Assembly (NCBI RefSeq): GCF_900119895.1
Contig: NZ_FQLR01000004.1
Span: 930,001 to 994,000 of the forward strand
From: Collinsella phocaeensis
GTDB taxonomy: Bacteria; Actinomycetota; Coriobacteriia; Coriobacteriales; Coriobacteriaceae
Length of the DNA: 64,000 nt
Reading direction: 5' to 3'
Shown here: positions 24,864 to 33,530 of the stretch, one piece after another
Position numbering within the stretch: the stretch's first letter is position 1
Layout: every line of letters begins with the position of its first letter
The notes under the pieces: generated by a model
What the model saw: the letters and a program-made list of their open reading frames with translations, nothing else
What the model was told of the DNA's origin: nothing
Database searches by the model: none
Translations under genes and position numbers: made by a program

Positions 24864-25796
24864 ATGAGTTTTATCGACACCGCCCTGCAGATGCTGGTCC
24901 TGGCGATCCCGATGGCTATCGGGTTCCTCGCCAACCGGCTTGCCCTCATGGGGGGAGAATTCGACGGAAGGCTCTCGCGTTTGGTGATTAACGTCACGCT
25001 GCCCTGCATGATCCTCGTCTCGGTCGATGGGCGCGAGCTTCCCGCTCCCGCCGAGCTCGCCGCGCTGCTCGGGCTATCTGCCGCCGGCTACCTCATCGCG
25101 GTCGCCATCGCGCTCGCGGCCCCTCGTCTGCTGCGCGCCCCCGCCGCGTCGCGCGGTGCCTTGGGCTTCATCATCGCCTTCGGGAACGTCGGGTTCATCG
25201 GTTTCCCGGTGCTTTCCGCGATACTCGGCCCCGGAGCGGTCCTCTATGCCGCGATCGCGAACATCCCCTGGTTCATCCTGTCGAGCAGCCTCGGCGTGCT
25301 CATGATCTCGGGGATCCCTGAGGGCGACGCGCGCTCCGTGCTTCGCGCGTGCGCCCGTCGCGCGGCCACGCCCATGCTCTTCGCGAGCGTGGTGGTGCTC
25401 GCCTTCGCGCTGTGCGGGGTCAGCGAGCTCGGTGTGCTGGGGGAGGGCCTGACCACGTGCGGTGCCTTCACCACGCCCGCGGCGCTGCTGATCTCCGGCA
25501 GCGCGCTGGCGAAGTACTCGGTGCGCGAGATGGTCACGAGCCCGCGCGCATACGCCGTCGCGACACTGCGGCTTCTCGGTGTTCCGTTGGCGCTGTGGGT
25601 CGTGTTGGGCCCATTCGTCCCCTCGCCGTTCATCCTCGCGATCATCGTGCTCGGCCAGGCCATGCCAGCGGCCACCAACGGCATCCTGTACTGCCTCATG
25701 TACGAGGTCGATCCCAAGCCCATGACGCAGGGCATGTTCCTGTCCGTGATCGGCTCGATCGTCACCATACCGCTGCTCGCCATGCTCGTGCTTTAG
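24864..25796 (+). CDS. AEC family transporter (auxin efflux carrier/malonate-type)
   Basis: 310-residue membrane protein with about ten hydrophobic helices in two inverted halves, each with a broken helix (INVTLPCMIL and ALLISGSALAKYS). Bacterial AEC proteins move organic acids or amino acids; the substrate is unknown. It sits divergently between the DUF1015 gene and serA, so an amino-acid or hydroxy-acid substrate is conceivable. ATG 24864 was chosen because hydrophobicity begins there; the ribosome site (GAGAGGA) is rather distant. Confidence 0.82.
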   Translation: MSFIDTALQMLVLAIPMAIGFLANRLALMGGEFDGRLSRLVINVTLPCMILVSVDGRELPAPAELAALLGLSAAGYLIAVAIALAAPRLLRAPAASRGALGFIIAFGNVGFIGFPVLSAILGPGAVLYAAIANIPWFILSSSLGVLMISGIPEGDARSVLRACARRAATPMLFASVVVLAFALCGVSELGVLGEGLTTCGAFTTPAALLISGSALAKYSVREMVTSPRAYAVATLRLLGVPLALWVVLGPFVPSPFILAIIVLGQAMPAATNGILYCLMYEVDPKPMTQGMFLSVIGSIVTIPLLAMLVL

Positions 25797-25876
25797 ACGG
25801 GTCCGCCGCCCGGCTCGACGGAGTCCGGGCGGCGGACCCGACCGCATCTTCCGACGCCGCGCCGGCGCGGGGCGCG

Positions 25877-27040
25877 CTACTTGATCACGCGCACGCGGTA
25901 CATCGAGGGGATGGCCTTCAGCGCCTCGATGGTGGTCGTATCGAGGTGCTCGTCGGTGTCGAACATCGTGTACGCGTTCTCGCCGGCGCTCTCGTTCACC
26001 ATGCGCTGGACGTTGGCGTTGTCTTTCGCCAGGATGGCCGTGATCTGGCCGATCATGTTGGGCACGTTGGCGTGCAGGCAGGCGATGCGGCTCGCCGCGC
26101 GGGCTTTGCCCATGGAGCAGGCAGGGTAGTTGACGGCGTGCGCGATGTTGCCGTTCTCCAGGTAGTCCTTGAGCTCGGAGATCGCCATGTCCGCGCAGTT
26201 GGCCTCGGCCTCGACGGTGCCGGCGCCGGAATGGGTGGTGATGAAGGTGTTGGGCATCCTCACCGTCTTGGGCGTGGCGAAGTCGCAGGCGAACCAGGAG
26301 AGCTTCCGTTCGCGCAGCGCGGCGTCCACGGCGTCCTCGTCGATGATGGATTCGCGCGCGAAGTTGATGAGCACCGCTTCGGGCGCGAGCAGCGAGAGCT
26401 GCTCGGTGGAGATCATGCCGATGGTATCGGCCTTGGCGGGCACGTGCAGGGTGAGGTAGTCGCATCCGCGGCAGAGGTCCTCGAGGGTGCCGACGCGCTG
26501 CACCTCGCGGTTCAGCGCCCATGCGTGCTCGACGGAGATGAACGGGTCGTAGCCGAAGACGTCCATGCCGAGCTCGACGCAGGCGTTCGCCACCTTGGAG
26601 CCCACGTTGCCGAGGCCCACGACACCCACGCGCTTGCCGCGCAGCTCATGGCCCACGAAGGCCTTCTTGGCCTTCTCCGCGGACGCCATGATGTCGGGGT
26701 CGTCCGCGTTGGCGCGCACCCACTGCATGGCCTGCACGATGCCGCGGCTCGACATGATCATCATGGCGAGCACGATCTCCTTCACGGCGTTGGAGTTGGC
26801 GCCCGGGGAGTTGAACACCACGACGCCGCGGCGCGCGTACTCCTCGACGGGGATGTTGTTCACGCCGGCGCCGCAGCGGCCGATGGCGCGGATGCCCTCG
26901 GGCAGCTCGTAGCCGTGCAGGTCGGTGGACCGCATGAGGATGGCGTCTGCGTCCTCGGTGCGGTCCACGAGCTCGTAGCCGGCGCCGAAGTTCACGGCGC
27001 CGTCCTTGGTGATGTCGTCGATGGTCTTGATGTATCGCAT
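25877..27040 (-). CDS. serA: D-3-phosphoglycerate dehydrogenase
   Basis: First enzyme of serine synthesis, oxidising 3-phosphoglycerate to 3-phosphohydroxypyruvate with NAD. 387 residues. The Rossmann motif GVVGLGNVGSKVANA (near residue 147) and catalytic regions NFARESIIDEDAV and THSGAGTVEAE are present. A C-terminal ACT domain (residues about 315-387, ACLHANVPNMIGQITAIL) could mediate serine feedback. GAGGACC precedes ATG 27040. A long structured leader separates it from upstream serC. Confidence 0.93.
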   Translation of the reverse strand: MRYIKTIDDITKDGAVNFGAGYELVDRTEDADAILMRSTDLHGYELPEGIRAIGRCGAGVNNIPVEEYARRGVVVFNSPGANSNAVKEIVLAMMIMSSRGIVQAMQWVRANADDPDIMASAEKAKKAFVGHELRGKRVGVVGLGNVGSKVANACVELGMDVFGYDPFISVEHAWALNREVQRVGTLEDLCRGCDYLTLHVPAKADTIGMISTEQLSLLAPEAVLINFARESIIDEDAVDAALRERKLSWFACDFATPKTVRMPNTFITTHSGAGTVEAEANCADMAISELKDYLENGNIAHAVNYPACSMGKARAASRIACLHANVPNMIGQITAILAKDNANVQRMVNESAGENAYTMFDTDEHLDTTTIEALKAIPSMYRVRVIK

Positions 27041-27060
27041 GATGGTCCTCGTTTCCCCTA

Positions 27061-27167
27061 TCGGGTGGATGGTGGGGCCCGGTGCCCGGACGGTCCTGCG
27101 CACGCGGAGGGCCCGCTGGGCTCTCCTTTGCGTGCGGAACTCGCGGCGGACTTCACCATCCACCCGA
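27061..27167 (-). promoter_or_regulatory. Structured leader between serC and serA
   Basis: 107-nt element with nested perfect stems. Outer TCGGGTGGATGGTG (27061-27074) pairs with CACCATCCACCCGA (27154-27167). Middle CGCACGC (27099-27105) pairs with GCGTGCG (27130-27136). The apical GGAGGGCCC/GGGCTCTCC stem is at 27106-27126. It ends 20 bases before the serA start. The outer arm (GATGGT) could alternatively pair with ACCATC beside the serA start codon, so translational control is possible. No known riboswitch class recognised. Confidence 0.5.
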
Positions 27168-27219
27168 GCGCTCGGCCCTCAATGTAGTCGAACAAAAGAT
27201 GGCGGGGGCTCGTGCGCCC

Positions 27220-28323
27220 CTAGATAGATCGCGGGGCGGTGCGCTCGAAGTCGCGCATGCAGGCGGCCAGGGCCTCGACGGATTCCATGCTCACGGCGTT
27301 GTAGATGCTGGCACGCATGCCGCCCGCGACACGATGGCCCTTGATGTTGACGATCCCGCGCTCCTCGGCGTATGCGATGAATGCGGCATCGAGCTCAGGG
27401 CTGTGCGTGCGGAACGTGACGTTTGCGATGGAGCGCGAGTCGCGCTGCGCGGTGCCGCGGAACAGGTCGCTCGCGTCGATGAGGTCGTACAGCAGGGAGG
27501 CCTTCGCCGCGTTGCGCTCGCGCATGGTGGAGAGCCCGCCGAGCTCCTCGACCCAGCGGAACACCTTTCCGCACACGTAGATGCCGAACGTGTTGGGCGT
27601 GTTGTACATGGATCCCTTCTCGGCTTCGAGGCGATAGTCGAGGTAGCTGGGGCAGCATGGCAGGGCCGGGCCGTCGGCGATGAGGTCCTCGCGGACGATG
27701 ACCACCGTCACGCCCGCGGCGCCGGCGTTCTTCTGGGCGCCCGCGTAGACGAGCCCGTAGCGCTCGACGTCGAGCGGCTGCGAGAGAAAGCAGCTCGAGA
27801 CGTCCGATACGAGCGGGGCGCTCCCGCACTCCGGGAGCTCGTGGTACTGCGTGCCGAAGATAGTGTTGTTTTCGCAGATGTAGACGTAGTCGAGCTCGCC
27901 TGTGCGCGCCCGCTCCGTAACGGGTGCGAGGTCGGGAATGCGGTCGAACCCGGTATCTGCGCTCGTGGCGAGCAACTCGGCCGTACCGTAACGCCGGGCT
28001 TCCTGCCAGGCCCTGTTCGCGAAGTTGCCCGAGACGACGTAGCCGGCGCGCCCCGTGCGCATCAGGTTCATCGGTATGCCGGCGAACTGCAGCGTCGCGC
28101 CTCCCTGCAGGAAGAGCACGCGATAGGCGTCGGGGATGGCGAGAAGGCGCCGAAGCGTAGCCTCGGCGTCGTCGATGATCGTGCGGTAGGCGGCCGAGCG
28201 GTGGCTCATCTCCATGACCGACATGCCGGTATCGCCGTACTCGAGCAGCTCGTCCCGGATCTCGGCGAGGACGCTTACGGGAAGTGCTGCCGGTCCGGCT
28301 GAGAAATTGTGCACGCGTGCCAT
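27220..28323 (-). CDS. serC: Phosphoserine aminotransferase
   Basis: PLP enzyme converting 3-phosphohydroxypyruvate and glutamate to phosphoserine. 367 residues. N-terminal HNFSAGPAALP, substrate-binding MEMSHRS, and the PLP lysine in VYAGAQKNAGAAG (near residue 190) are typical of SerC; the C-terminal RASIYNAVS arginine is present. It lies 179 bp upstream of serA on the same strand, giving a serC-serA unit. ATG 28323 was chosen at the conserved start MARVHNFSAGP, with GGAGG 11 bases upstream. Confidence 0.93.
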   Translation of the reverse strand: MARVHNFSAGPAALPVSVLAEIRDELLEYGDTGMSVMEMSHRSAAYRTIIDDAEATLRRLLAIPDAYRVLFLQGGATLQFAGIPMNLMRTGRAGYVVSGNFANRAWQEARRYGTAELLATSADTGFDRIPDLAPVTERARTGELDYVYICENNTIFGTQYHELPECGSAPLVSDVSSCFLSQPLDVERYGLVYAGAQKNAGAAGVTVVIVREDLIADGPALPCCPSYLDYRLEAEKGSMYNTPNTFGIYVCGKVFRWVEELGGLSTMRERNAAKASLLYDLIDASDLFRGTAQRDSRSIANVTFRTHSPELDAAFIAYAEERGIVNIKGHRVAGGMRASIYNAVSMESVEALAACMRDFERTAPRSI

Positions 28324-28560
28324 GGCTTGAGCCGCCTCCATCTGTCTGACGAGCGAAGTTTCGATTACTCTAGCAAAATAAAGTATCTGTTCGCTGGGCC
28401 CGTTTGCGGGAATTCATTATGAAACACAGTTCGCATAGATTGCGGACGCGCGAGACCTTCTCCATTCCCGTCGTCGTCGCGCGCATGTGAAGATCCTCGC
28501 CATGCGCACGTGATGCCGCTACAATAACGTTCAACTTGACGTTGAAAGATGGGAGTCGCG

Positions 28561-29394
28561 ATGGCGACATATGTGGTCTCGGATATCCATGGGTACGCGC
28601 GCGCTCTCGACCGCGTGCTCGGGCTCGCCTCCCCGGGGGCGGGCGACCTCGTGTGCGTCCTGGGCGACATGGTCGACCGCGGCCCGGACCCGCTGGGCGT
28701 CGTGCGCATCGTGCGGTCCCTTCCGTCCTGCCGGGTCCTCATGGGAAACCACGAGCGCATCATGCTCGACACGCTTGCGAGCGGCGACGCCACGGACATG
28801 CTCGGATGGGAGCGCAACGGGGGCTCCACCACGCTGGCCGGGCTGTCCGGACTCACCGACGAGGCGTACGGTGAGCTGCTCGCGTGGGTGGAGCGCCTTC
28901 CGCTCTTCGATACCGTCACGGTGGGCGGCCGCGTGCACATCCTGGTCCATGCGGGTATCGATGCGTCCGCCCTGCGCGCCGCGCTCGCCGAGCTCGGTCA
29001 CGACGGGGCCGCGGGGTACGGCGACGTGTCGGAGGGCGCGCTGCGCGCGGCGCTCGCGCTCCAGAGCCCCGAAACCCTTCTGTGGACGCGTGGTCCGTTC
29101 TGGGAGGAGCCCACGGGCCTGATCGGCCCGGACGGCCGGGGTCCGCGCGTCATCTCCGGGCATACGCCCTCGGTTCTGCTCGGGCGTTACGCCTCGCGCG
29201 CCGTCGGGCCCGTGCTGGACGGCGACGAGCGTGCGCTCATGGTCGAGGTGGGGGCCTGCTTCGACTCCTTCGGCGTCGCCGACCGTATCGACATCGATGC
29301 ATCCGCCGCCGCGGGTGCCCCGTTCGGGCAGGTGGGCATTATGAGGCTCGACGACCTGCGCTGCTGGTACGCCCCGGTCGGGGAGGGCGCGTAG
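28561..29394 (+). CDS. PPP-family metallophosphatase
   Basis: 277-residue calcineurin-like phosphoesterase. Metal-site motifs in order: SDIHG (residues 7-11), GDMVDRGPD, GNHE, the histidine in ILVHAGID, and SGHTP. These match the PPP/PrpE/ApaH group, which includes protein phosphatases and diadenosine-tetraphosphate hydrolases. The specific substrate is not decided. GGGAG lies 5 bases before ATG 28561. Divergent from serC. A small TTCAAC-N5-GTTGAA hairpin (28530-28546) overlaps its leader. Confidence 0.85.
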   Translation: MATYVVSDIHGYARALDRVLGLASPGAGDLVCVLGDMVDRGPDPLGVVRIVRSLPSCRVLMGNHERIMLDTLASGDATDMLGWERNGGSTTLAGLSGLTDEAYGELLAWVERLPLFDTVTVGGRVHILVHAGIDASALRAALAELGHDGAAGYGDVSEGALRAALALQSPETLLWTRGPFWEEPTGLIGPDGRGPRVISGHTPSVLLGRYASRAVGPVLDGDERALMVEVGACFDSFGVADRIDIDASAAAGAPFGQVGIMRLDDLRCWYAPVGEGA

Positions 29395-29469
29395 GGCGCC
29401 AGCCGTCCGGCGCTTGCGGTCTCGGGCTCTTGCCGGCAAGGTTCGAGGCCGCTGCGGCGTGCTGCGGCG

Positions 29470-30957
29470 TCAGGCGAACGGGTCGAGTGCGCGGGCGATG
29501 TCGCGACGCATGTGGACATAGCGCCAGAGCAGCAATCCGAGCAGCAGGGACATCACGGCGAGATAGCTCACCACCGCGCCCGTGAGGCCGAAGAGCCAGA
29601 CAAGCGGGTAGGGAAGGATGGCCGACGCGGCGAAGGCGATGAGGTACAGCCGGATGATTTCGTGCTGGCGCCGCAAGACCGTCACGATCGCGTAGAGAAA
29701 CTCGATACCCGCCGTGACGCCGCCCGCGATGACCATGAGCAGGGCGAGGCCCGCGAAGCGCTCGAAGTCCATCCCGTACATGAAGCTCATGAGCTCGAGC
29801 CCGATGAGCCTCATGAATGCCCCGGAGACCACGGTGATGCCCACGACGACGGCGAGCATGGCCGCCACGATCAGGCTGAAGGTGCGGCGCCTCCGCGGGT
29901 TCGCCCAGATGGAGGCGAGGCGCACGAGCTGGGGCTTGTAGATGAATCCGCTGGCGAGCAGAATGCCCTGCGCGGGGAAGTAGAGCGCGTTGAAATAGAG
30001 CTGGTTCTCGTAGGCGAGCGAGCCTTCCATCGCGAACTTGGGCATGGACTCGATCAGGTTGAACAGGAAGAGCGCGGCGGCGAGCGGCAGGCACTGCCCG
30101 AGCAGCCCGAGCACCTCTCCGATGGCCGCCGGTCGGGACTTATCCGTCTCGAGCAGCGCCAGCGGGGCGGTGAGCAGCACGAAGCTCGCCACGGCGGCGA
30201 CCGCCATCGCCACGGAGGCCACCGGCAGGCTGCGGGAGACGAACAGCAGGGCGCTGAACGAGACGATCGCCGCCACCGAGCGCACGGCCTGGCTGATGCC
30301 GGCCAGATAGAGCTTGTCGGCCTGCTGCAGGCGCCCCTCGTAGACGTCGGCGATGCCGTCGACCGCCTTGTAGACGAACACGCCCATGCAGATGGTCGTC
30401 ATGGTTCCGTCGTAGGACCGCAGGCTGCAGTAGAGGCCGCCGGCGAGCAGCGCGAGGGCGCCGGTGATCCAGCGGTTCACCTGATACGAGGCGAACGAGT
30501 GCGTCTCCTCCAGGTCGGACACCTGGAAGGTACGCACGCCGTAGCTCGCGGCGATCATGATGAGCGTGCCCACGACGAACGCCATGGAGAACATGCCGGC
30601 GCCCTCGGCTCCGGCAAGTTGCGTCGCCACGACGGTCAGGGCGGGGAATACGCATCCCCAGACGCTCGTGCCCACGGTGTTCCAGATGTAGTCGCGCACG
30701 GGCATGCCGTCGTCGTACTCGGCGTCCTGATCGGACAAGGAGCCTTCGCCCAGCGAGGCGAGCAGGCGCGACCACCACATGTCGACGAGGCGCGCAAGCG
30801 GTCCGGGGCGGTGGGGCCGTTCGCGCCGCCGGCTCTCGACCGGCGCGCTCACGGGAACGGAGCCCTCGGGGGCGGCGCGAAAGCGCGGCCGGGAGCCGCT
30901 GGGGGCACGGTGCGCCTCCAGGCGGTCGCGGAGGGTGTCTAGGGGCGATGTGCTCAC
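29470..30957 (-). CDS. Polysaccharide flippase-like membrane protein (PST/MOP family)
   Basis: 495-residue protein with a proline/arginine-rich cytoplasmic N-terminus (about 75 residues) followed by roughly twelve transmembrane helices (for example SVWGCVFPALTVVATQLAG and TFSLIVAAMLAVVVG). The pattern resembles Wzx/RfbX-type flippases that move lipid-linked sugars for surface polysaccharides. No glycosyltransferases lie nearby, so the cargo is unknown. The GTG at 30957 was chosen for GAGG 7 bases upstream; the longer upstream frame runs through the promoter region. Confidence 0.78.
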   Translation of the reverse strand: MSTSPLDTLRDRLEAHRAPSGSRPRFRAAPEGSVPVSAPVESRRRERPHRPGPLARLVDMWWSRLLASLGEGSLSDQDAEYDDGMPVRDYIWNTVGTSVWGCVFPALTVVATQLAGAEGAGMFSMAFVVGTLIMIAASYGVRTFQVSDLEETHSFASYQVNRWITGALALLAGGLYCSLRSYDGTMTTICMGVFVYKAVDGIADVYEGRLQQADKLYLAGISQAVRSVAAIVSFSALLFVSRSLPVASVAMAVAAVASFVLLTAPLALLETDKSRPAAIGEVLGLLGQCLPLAAALFLFNLIESMPKFAMEGSLAYENQLYFNALYFPAQGILLASGFIYKPQLVRLASIWANPRRRRTFSLIVAAMLAVVVGITVVSGAFMRLIGLELMSFMYGMDFERFAGLALLMVIAGGVTAGIEFLYAIVTVLRRQHEIIRLYLIAFAASAILPYPLVWLFGLTGAVVSYLAVMSLLLGLLLWRYVHMRRDIARALDPFA

Positions 30958-31129
30958 GGTATGCCTCGATCCTCGATAGCGTTCACGCCAGTATACCCGC
31001 CTTGCGCGGGACGGCTCAGTCGCTTTGCGCATCGCGGGCGAGCCCGTGACGGCTCGTTGGTCGGTCCCATGTATTACGATGTGCGCCGTTGTGCAGCTCT
31101 CGTGCGCAACTGTGTAAACTATTCGATAC

Positions 31130-31141
31130 AGGCATATGCCT
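31130..31141. promoter_or_regulatory. Perfect palindrome upstream of the lactate permease gene
   Basis: AGGCATATGCCT, 80 bp before the permease start, preceded by GTTGTGC...GCGCAAC. Candidate operator; not the same motif as the lar palindrome. Confidence 0.35.
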
Positions 31142-31222
31142 TTAGAAAATTTCTTCCGTCTCGTTGCGGGCTGCATGGGCTGCGCGGCGGAGGTCCGTCT
31201 TCAGGGGGAGAGGAGACCGGGC

Positions 31223-32782
31223 ATGAACCCGATCGCATTCGTCTTGGCGCTGGCGCCCATCCTATGGCTGGTCGTCATGCTGCTCGTATTCAGGTGGCCG
31301 GCATGGAAGGCGGCGATCGGATCGTTCGTCATCTCCTGCGCGCTCGCCATGGCGTGGTGGGGCATGCCCGCCGGGCAGGTGGCGACCGCGAGCCTCGAGG
31401 GCTTCCTCATGGCGCTGTGGCCCATCGTGCTCGTCATCATCGCCGCCGTGTTCACGTACAACCTGTGCGTGAGCACCGGCGCCATGGACGTGATCGGGCA
31501 GATGATCACCTCCATCTCCAGCGACCGCCGTATCCTGGCCCTGCTCATCGCATGGTGCTTCGGCGGGTTCATGGAGGGCATGGCCGGCTTCGGGACCGCC
31601 GTTGCCATCCCCGCGGGCATGCTCGCGGGCCTCGGGTTCGCGCCCATTCCCGCCGTGCTCATGTGCCTGCTCGCCAACGGCGTCCCCACGCCGTACGGCT
31701 CGATCGGCATTCCCACGGTCTCGCTCGCCGGGCTCGTCGGCCTCGACGCCGCTCGCCTCGCCTCGGTCCAGATGCTTCAGCTCGCCCCGTTCTTCCTCGT
31801 CGCGCCGTTCCTCATCGTGCTCGTGGCGGGCTCGGGCTCCGAGGGCCGCGCGACGGTCTCCGAGCGCCTGCGCGGCGTCGCAGGCATCGCGCTCGCGTCG
31901 GGGGCATCGTTCGTCGCCGCCGCGCTCGCGGTCGCGACCTTTGTCGGTCCCGAGCTCGCGGTCGTGGTGGGCAGCATCTGCTCGCTCGGCGTCACGGCCC
32001 TGCTCGGACGCCGCGCGGAGGCTTCCGGTCACCTGGACGCGCGCTTTCACGCCGCGTGCGCGACGGGCGAGCCGCTCACCGCGCGCCGCGCCCTCACGGC
32101 GTGGTCCTGCTTCATCCTCATCTTCGTGTTCCTGATGGGCACGTCCAAGCTGCTGCCTGCCGTCAATGCGTATCTCGTGCGGTTCTCGACCACGGTGTCC
32201 GTCTACTCCGGTCCCGACCCCGCGACGCTCACGTTTTCCTGGGTCAACACCCCGGGCGTCTGGATCTTCATCGCCGCGCTGATCGGAGGCGCCATCCAGG
32301 GCGCCCGCCCTGCGCAGATGGCTTCCGTCCTCGTCGCGACGGTGAAGCAGATGGCCCCGACCGTGATCACGATGCTCTCCGTGCTGGGGTGTGCGAAGGT
32401 CATGGGGTATTCGGGCATGATCTCCGACATCTCCGCGTTCTGCATCGCGGTCGCGGGCGGCCTCTTCCCGGTCGTTGCCCCCTGGATCGGCATGGTCGGC
32501 GCCTTCGTCACGGGGTCCGGCACCAGCTCGGGCATGCTGTTCGGGCCGATCCAGCAGCAGGCGGCGGACGCGCTGGGCTGCGACGCGTACTGGATGGTCG
32601 CGCTCAACTCCCTCGGCGTCGCGGCCGGCAAGATGCTGTCTCCGCAGACCCTTGCGATCGGCCTCGCCGCGGTGCGGGTCTCGGGCAAGGACGCCGAGCT
32701 GCTGCGCGCGGTGCTGCCTTACGTGCTCGGGTTCCTCGTCGCGATGTCCGGCATCGGCATCGGCGGCGCGCTGCTCCTGTAG
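31223..32782 (+). CDS. lctP: L-lactate permease (LctP/LldP family)
   Basis: 519-residue proton-coupled lactate/glycolate transporter with about twelve helices. Family signatures include AWCFGGFMEGMAGFGTAVAIP (residues about 112-132) and the C-terminal MVGAFVTGSGTSSGMLFGP and NSLGVAAGKMLSPQTLAI blocks. With the lar genes about 20 kb away it points to lactate use or exchange by this organism. ATG 31223 follows AGGAG; the upstream ATG at 31136 would start inside the promoter palindrome. Confidence 0.93.
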   Translation: MNPIAFVLALAPILWLVVMLLVFRWPAWKAAIGSFVISCALAMAWWGMPAGQVATASLEGFLMALWPIVLVIIAAVFTYNLCVSTGAMDVIGQMITSISSDRRILALLIAWCFGGFMEGMAGFGTAVAIPAGMLAGLGFAPIPAVLMCLLANGVPTPYGSIGIPTVSLAGLVGLDAARLASVQMLQLAPFFLVAPFLIVLVAGSGSEGRATVSERLRGVAGIALASGASFVAAALAVATFVGPELAVVVGSICSLGVTALLGRRAEASGHLDARFHAACATGEPLTARRALTAWSCFILIFVFLMGTSKLLPAVNAYLVRFSTTVSVYSGPDPATLTFSWVNTPGVWIFIAALIGGAIQGARPAQMASVLVATVKQMAPTVITMLSVLGCAKVMGYSGMISDISAFCIAVAGGLFPVVAPWIGMVGAFVTGSGTSSGMLFGPIQQQAADALGCDAYWMVALNSLGVAAGKMLSPQTLAIGLAAVRVSGKDAELLRAVLPYVLGFLVAMSGIGIGGALLL

Positions 32783-32837
32783 CGCCGGACCCGCCCTCCT
32801 GTCTCGTCGGGAGATGCGCCGCTTTGGGTGAGGCCTC

Positions 32838-32880
32838 AGCCTCCCATGGCCCGATGGCGGCCATGGGAGGCTGTTTCTTT
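32838..32880 (+). terminator. Terminator of the lactate permease gene
   Basis: AGCCTCCCATGGCC (32838-32851) pairs perfectly with GGCCATGGGAGGCT (32859-32872), followed by GTTTCTTT. Confidence 0.85.
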
Positions 32881-32938
32881 GCCATGGCCCGGCCGGGGCG
32901 CGCTTTCGCGCGCGCCGCATGTGGTCCCCGCATGAAGG

Positions 32939-32983
32939 TGTTGACGTGATAACATTTAGCTCCATACTGTTAACACGTTAACA
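32939..32983 (+). promoter_or_regulatory. Promoter with two MarR-type operators
   Basis: Two 16-bp palindromes, TGTTGACGTGATAACA (32939-32954) and TGTTAACACGTTAACA (32968-32983), are 29 bp apart. The first contains a -35-like TTGACG (32941-32946) and the second overlaps a -10-like CATACT/TACTGT. This fits self-repression by the MarR protein encoded next. Confidence 0.65.
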
Positions 32984-33005
32984 AGAGTGCGAAGACGGGA
33001 GATAC

Positions 33006-33452
33006 ATGGAGGCCGTGCGCTTCGAGGATTTCGTCGGCATCGTCAACGCCCTGCACAAGGAGATCGAGCGGATCAAGACGGCCGAGGCGGCGCGCCTGGG
33101 ACTCAAGGGCGCCGACGTCATGTGCCTCTACTATCTCGTCAAGAGCCCGGACGGCATGACCGGTTCCGAGCTCGCGCGCGCCTGCGATGTAAGCCGCGCC
33201 GCGGTGTCCAGGACGCTTTCGCATCTCGCATCCGAGGGCATCGTCGAGCTCGACGACGGTTCCGAAGGTTCGCGCTACCGGGCGCTCGTGCGCCTCACCG
33301 AGCACGGCCGCCAGGTCACCGTCCCGCTGCTCGACATCATCTGCGAGGTCGTCGGCGAGGCGGGGCACGCGTTCGAGGAGTGCGACCGAGAGCGGGTGTA
33401 CGACGTCCTCAACGAGACGTTGGGCCGCCTTCGCCGCCTTTCTCGCACCTGA
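33006..33452 (+). CDS. MarR-family transcriptional regulator
   Basis: 148-residue winged-helix regulator: GMTGSELARACDVSRAAVSRTLSHLASEGIV (residues about 55-85) is the helix-turn-helix, followed by a wing and a dimerisation helix (TEHGRQVTVPLLDIICEVV). GGGAG precedes ATG 33006. The twin palindromes in its promoter suggest self-regulation and possibly control of the DegV gene 78 bp downstream. Ligand unknown. Confidence 0.9.
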   Translation: MEAVRFEDFVGIVNALHKEIERIKTAEAARLGLKGADVMCLYYLVKSPDGMTGSELARACDVSRAAVSRTLSHLASEGIVELDDGSEGSRYRALVRLTEHGRQVTVPLLDIICEVVGEAGHAFEECDRERVYDVLNETLGRLRRLSRT

Positions 33453-33530
33453 GCCTCCCAACGTCTTTGGGCGGGGATCCCCCCCCGTAATGACCGATGC
33501 CCCGCGCATCCGTGAGAACAAGGAGTTCAC

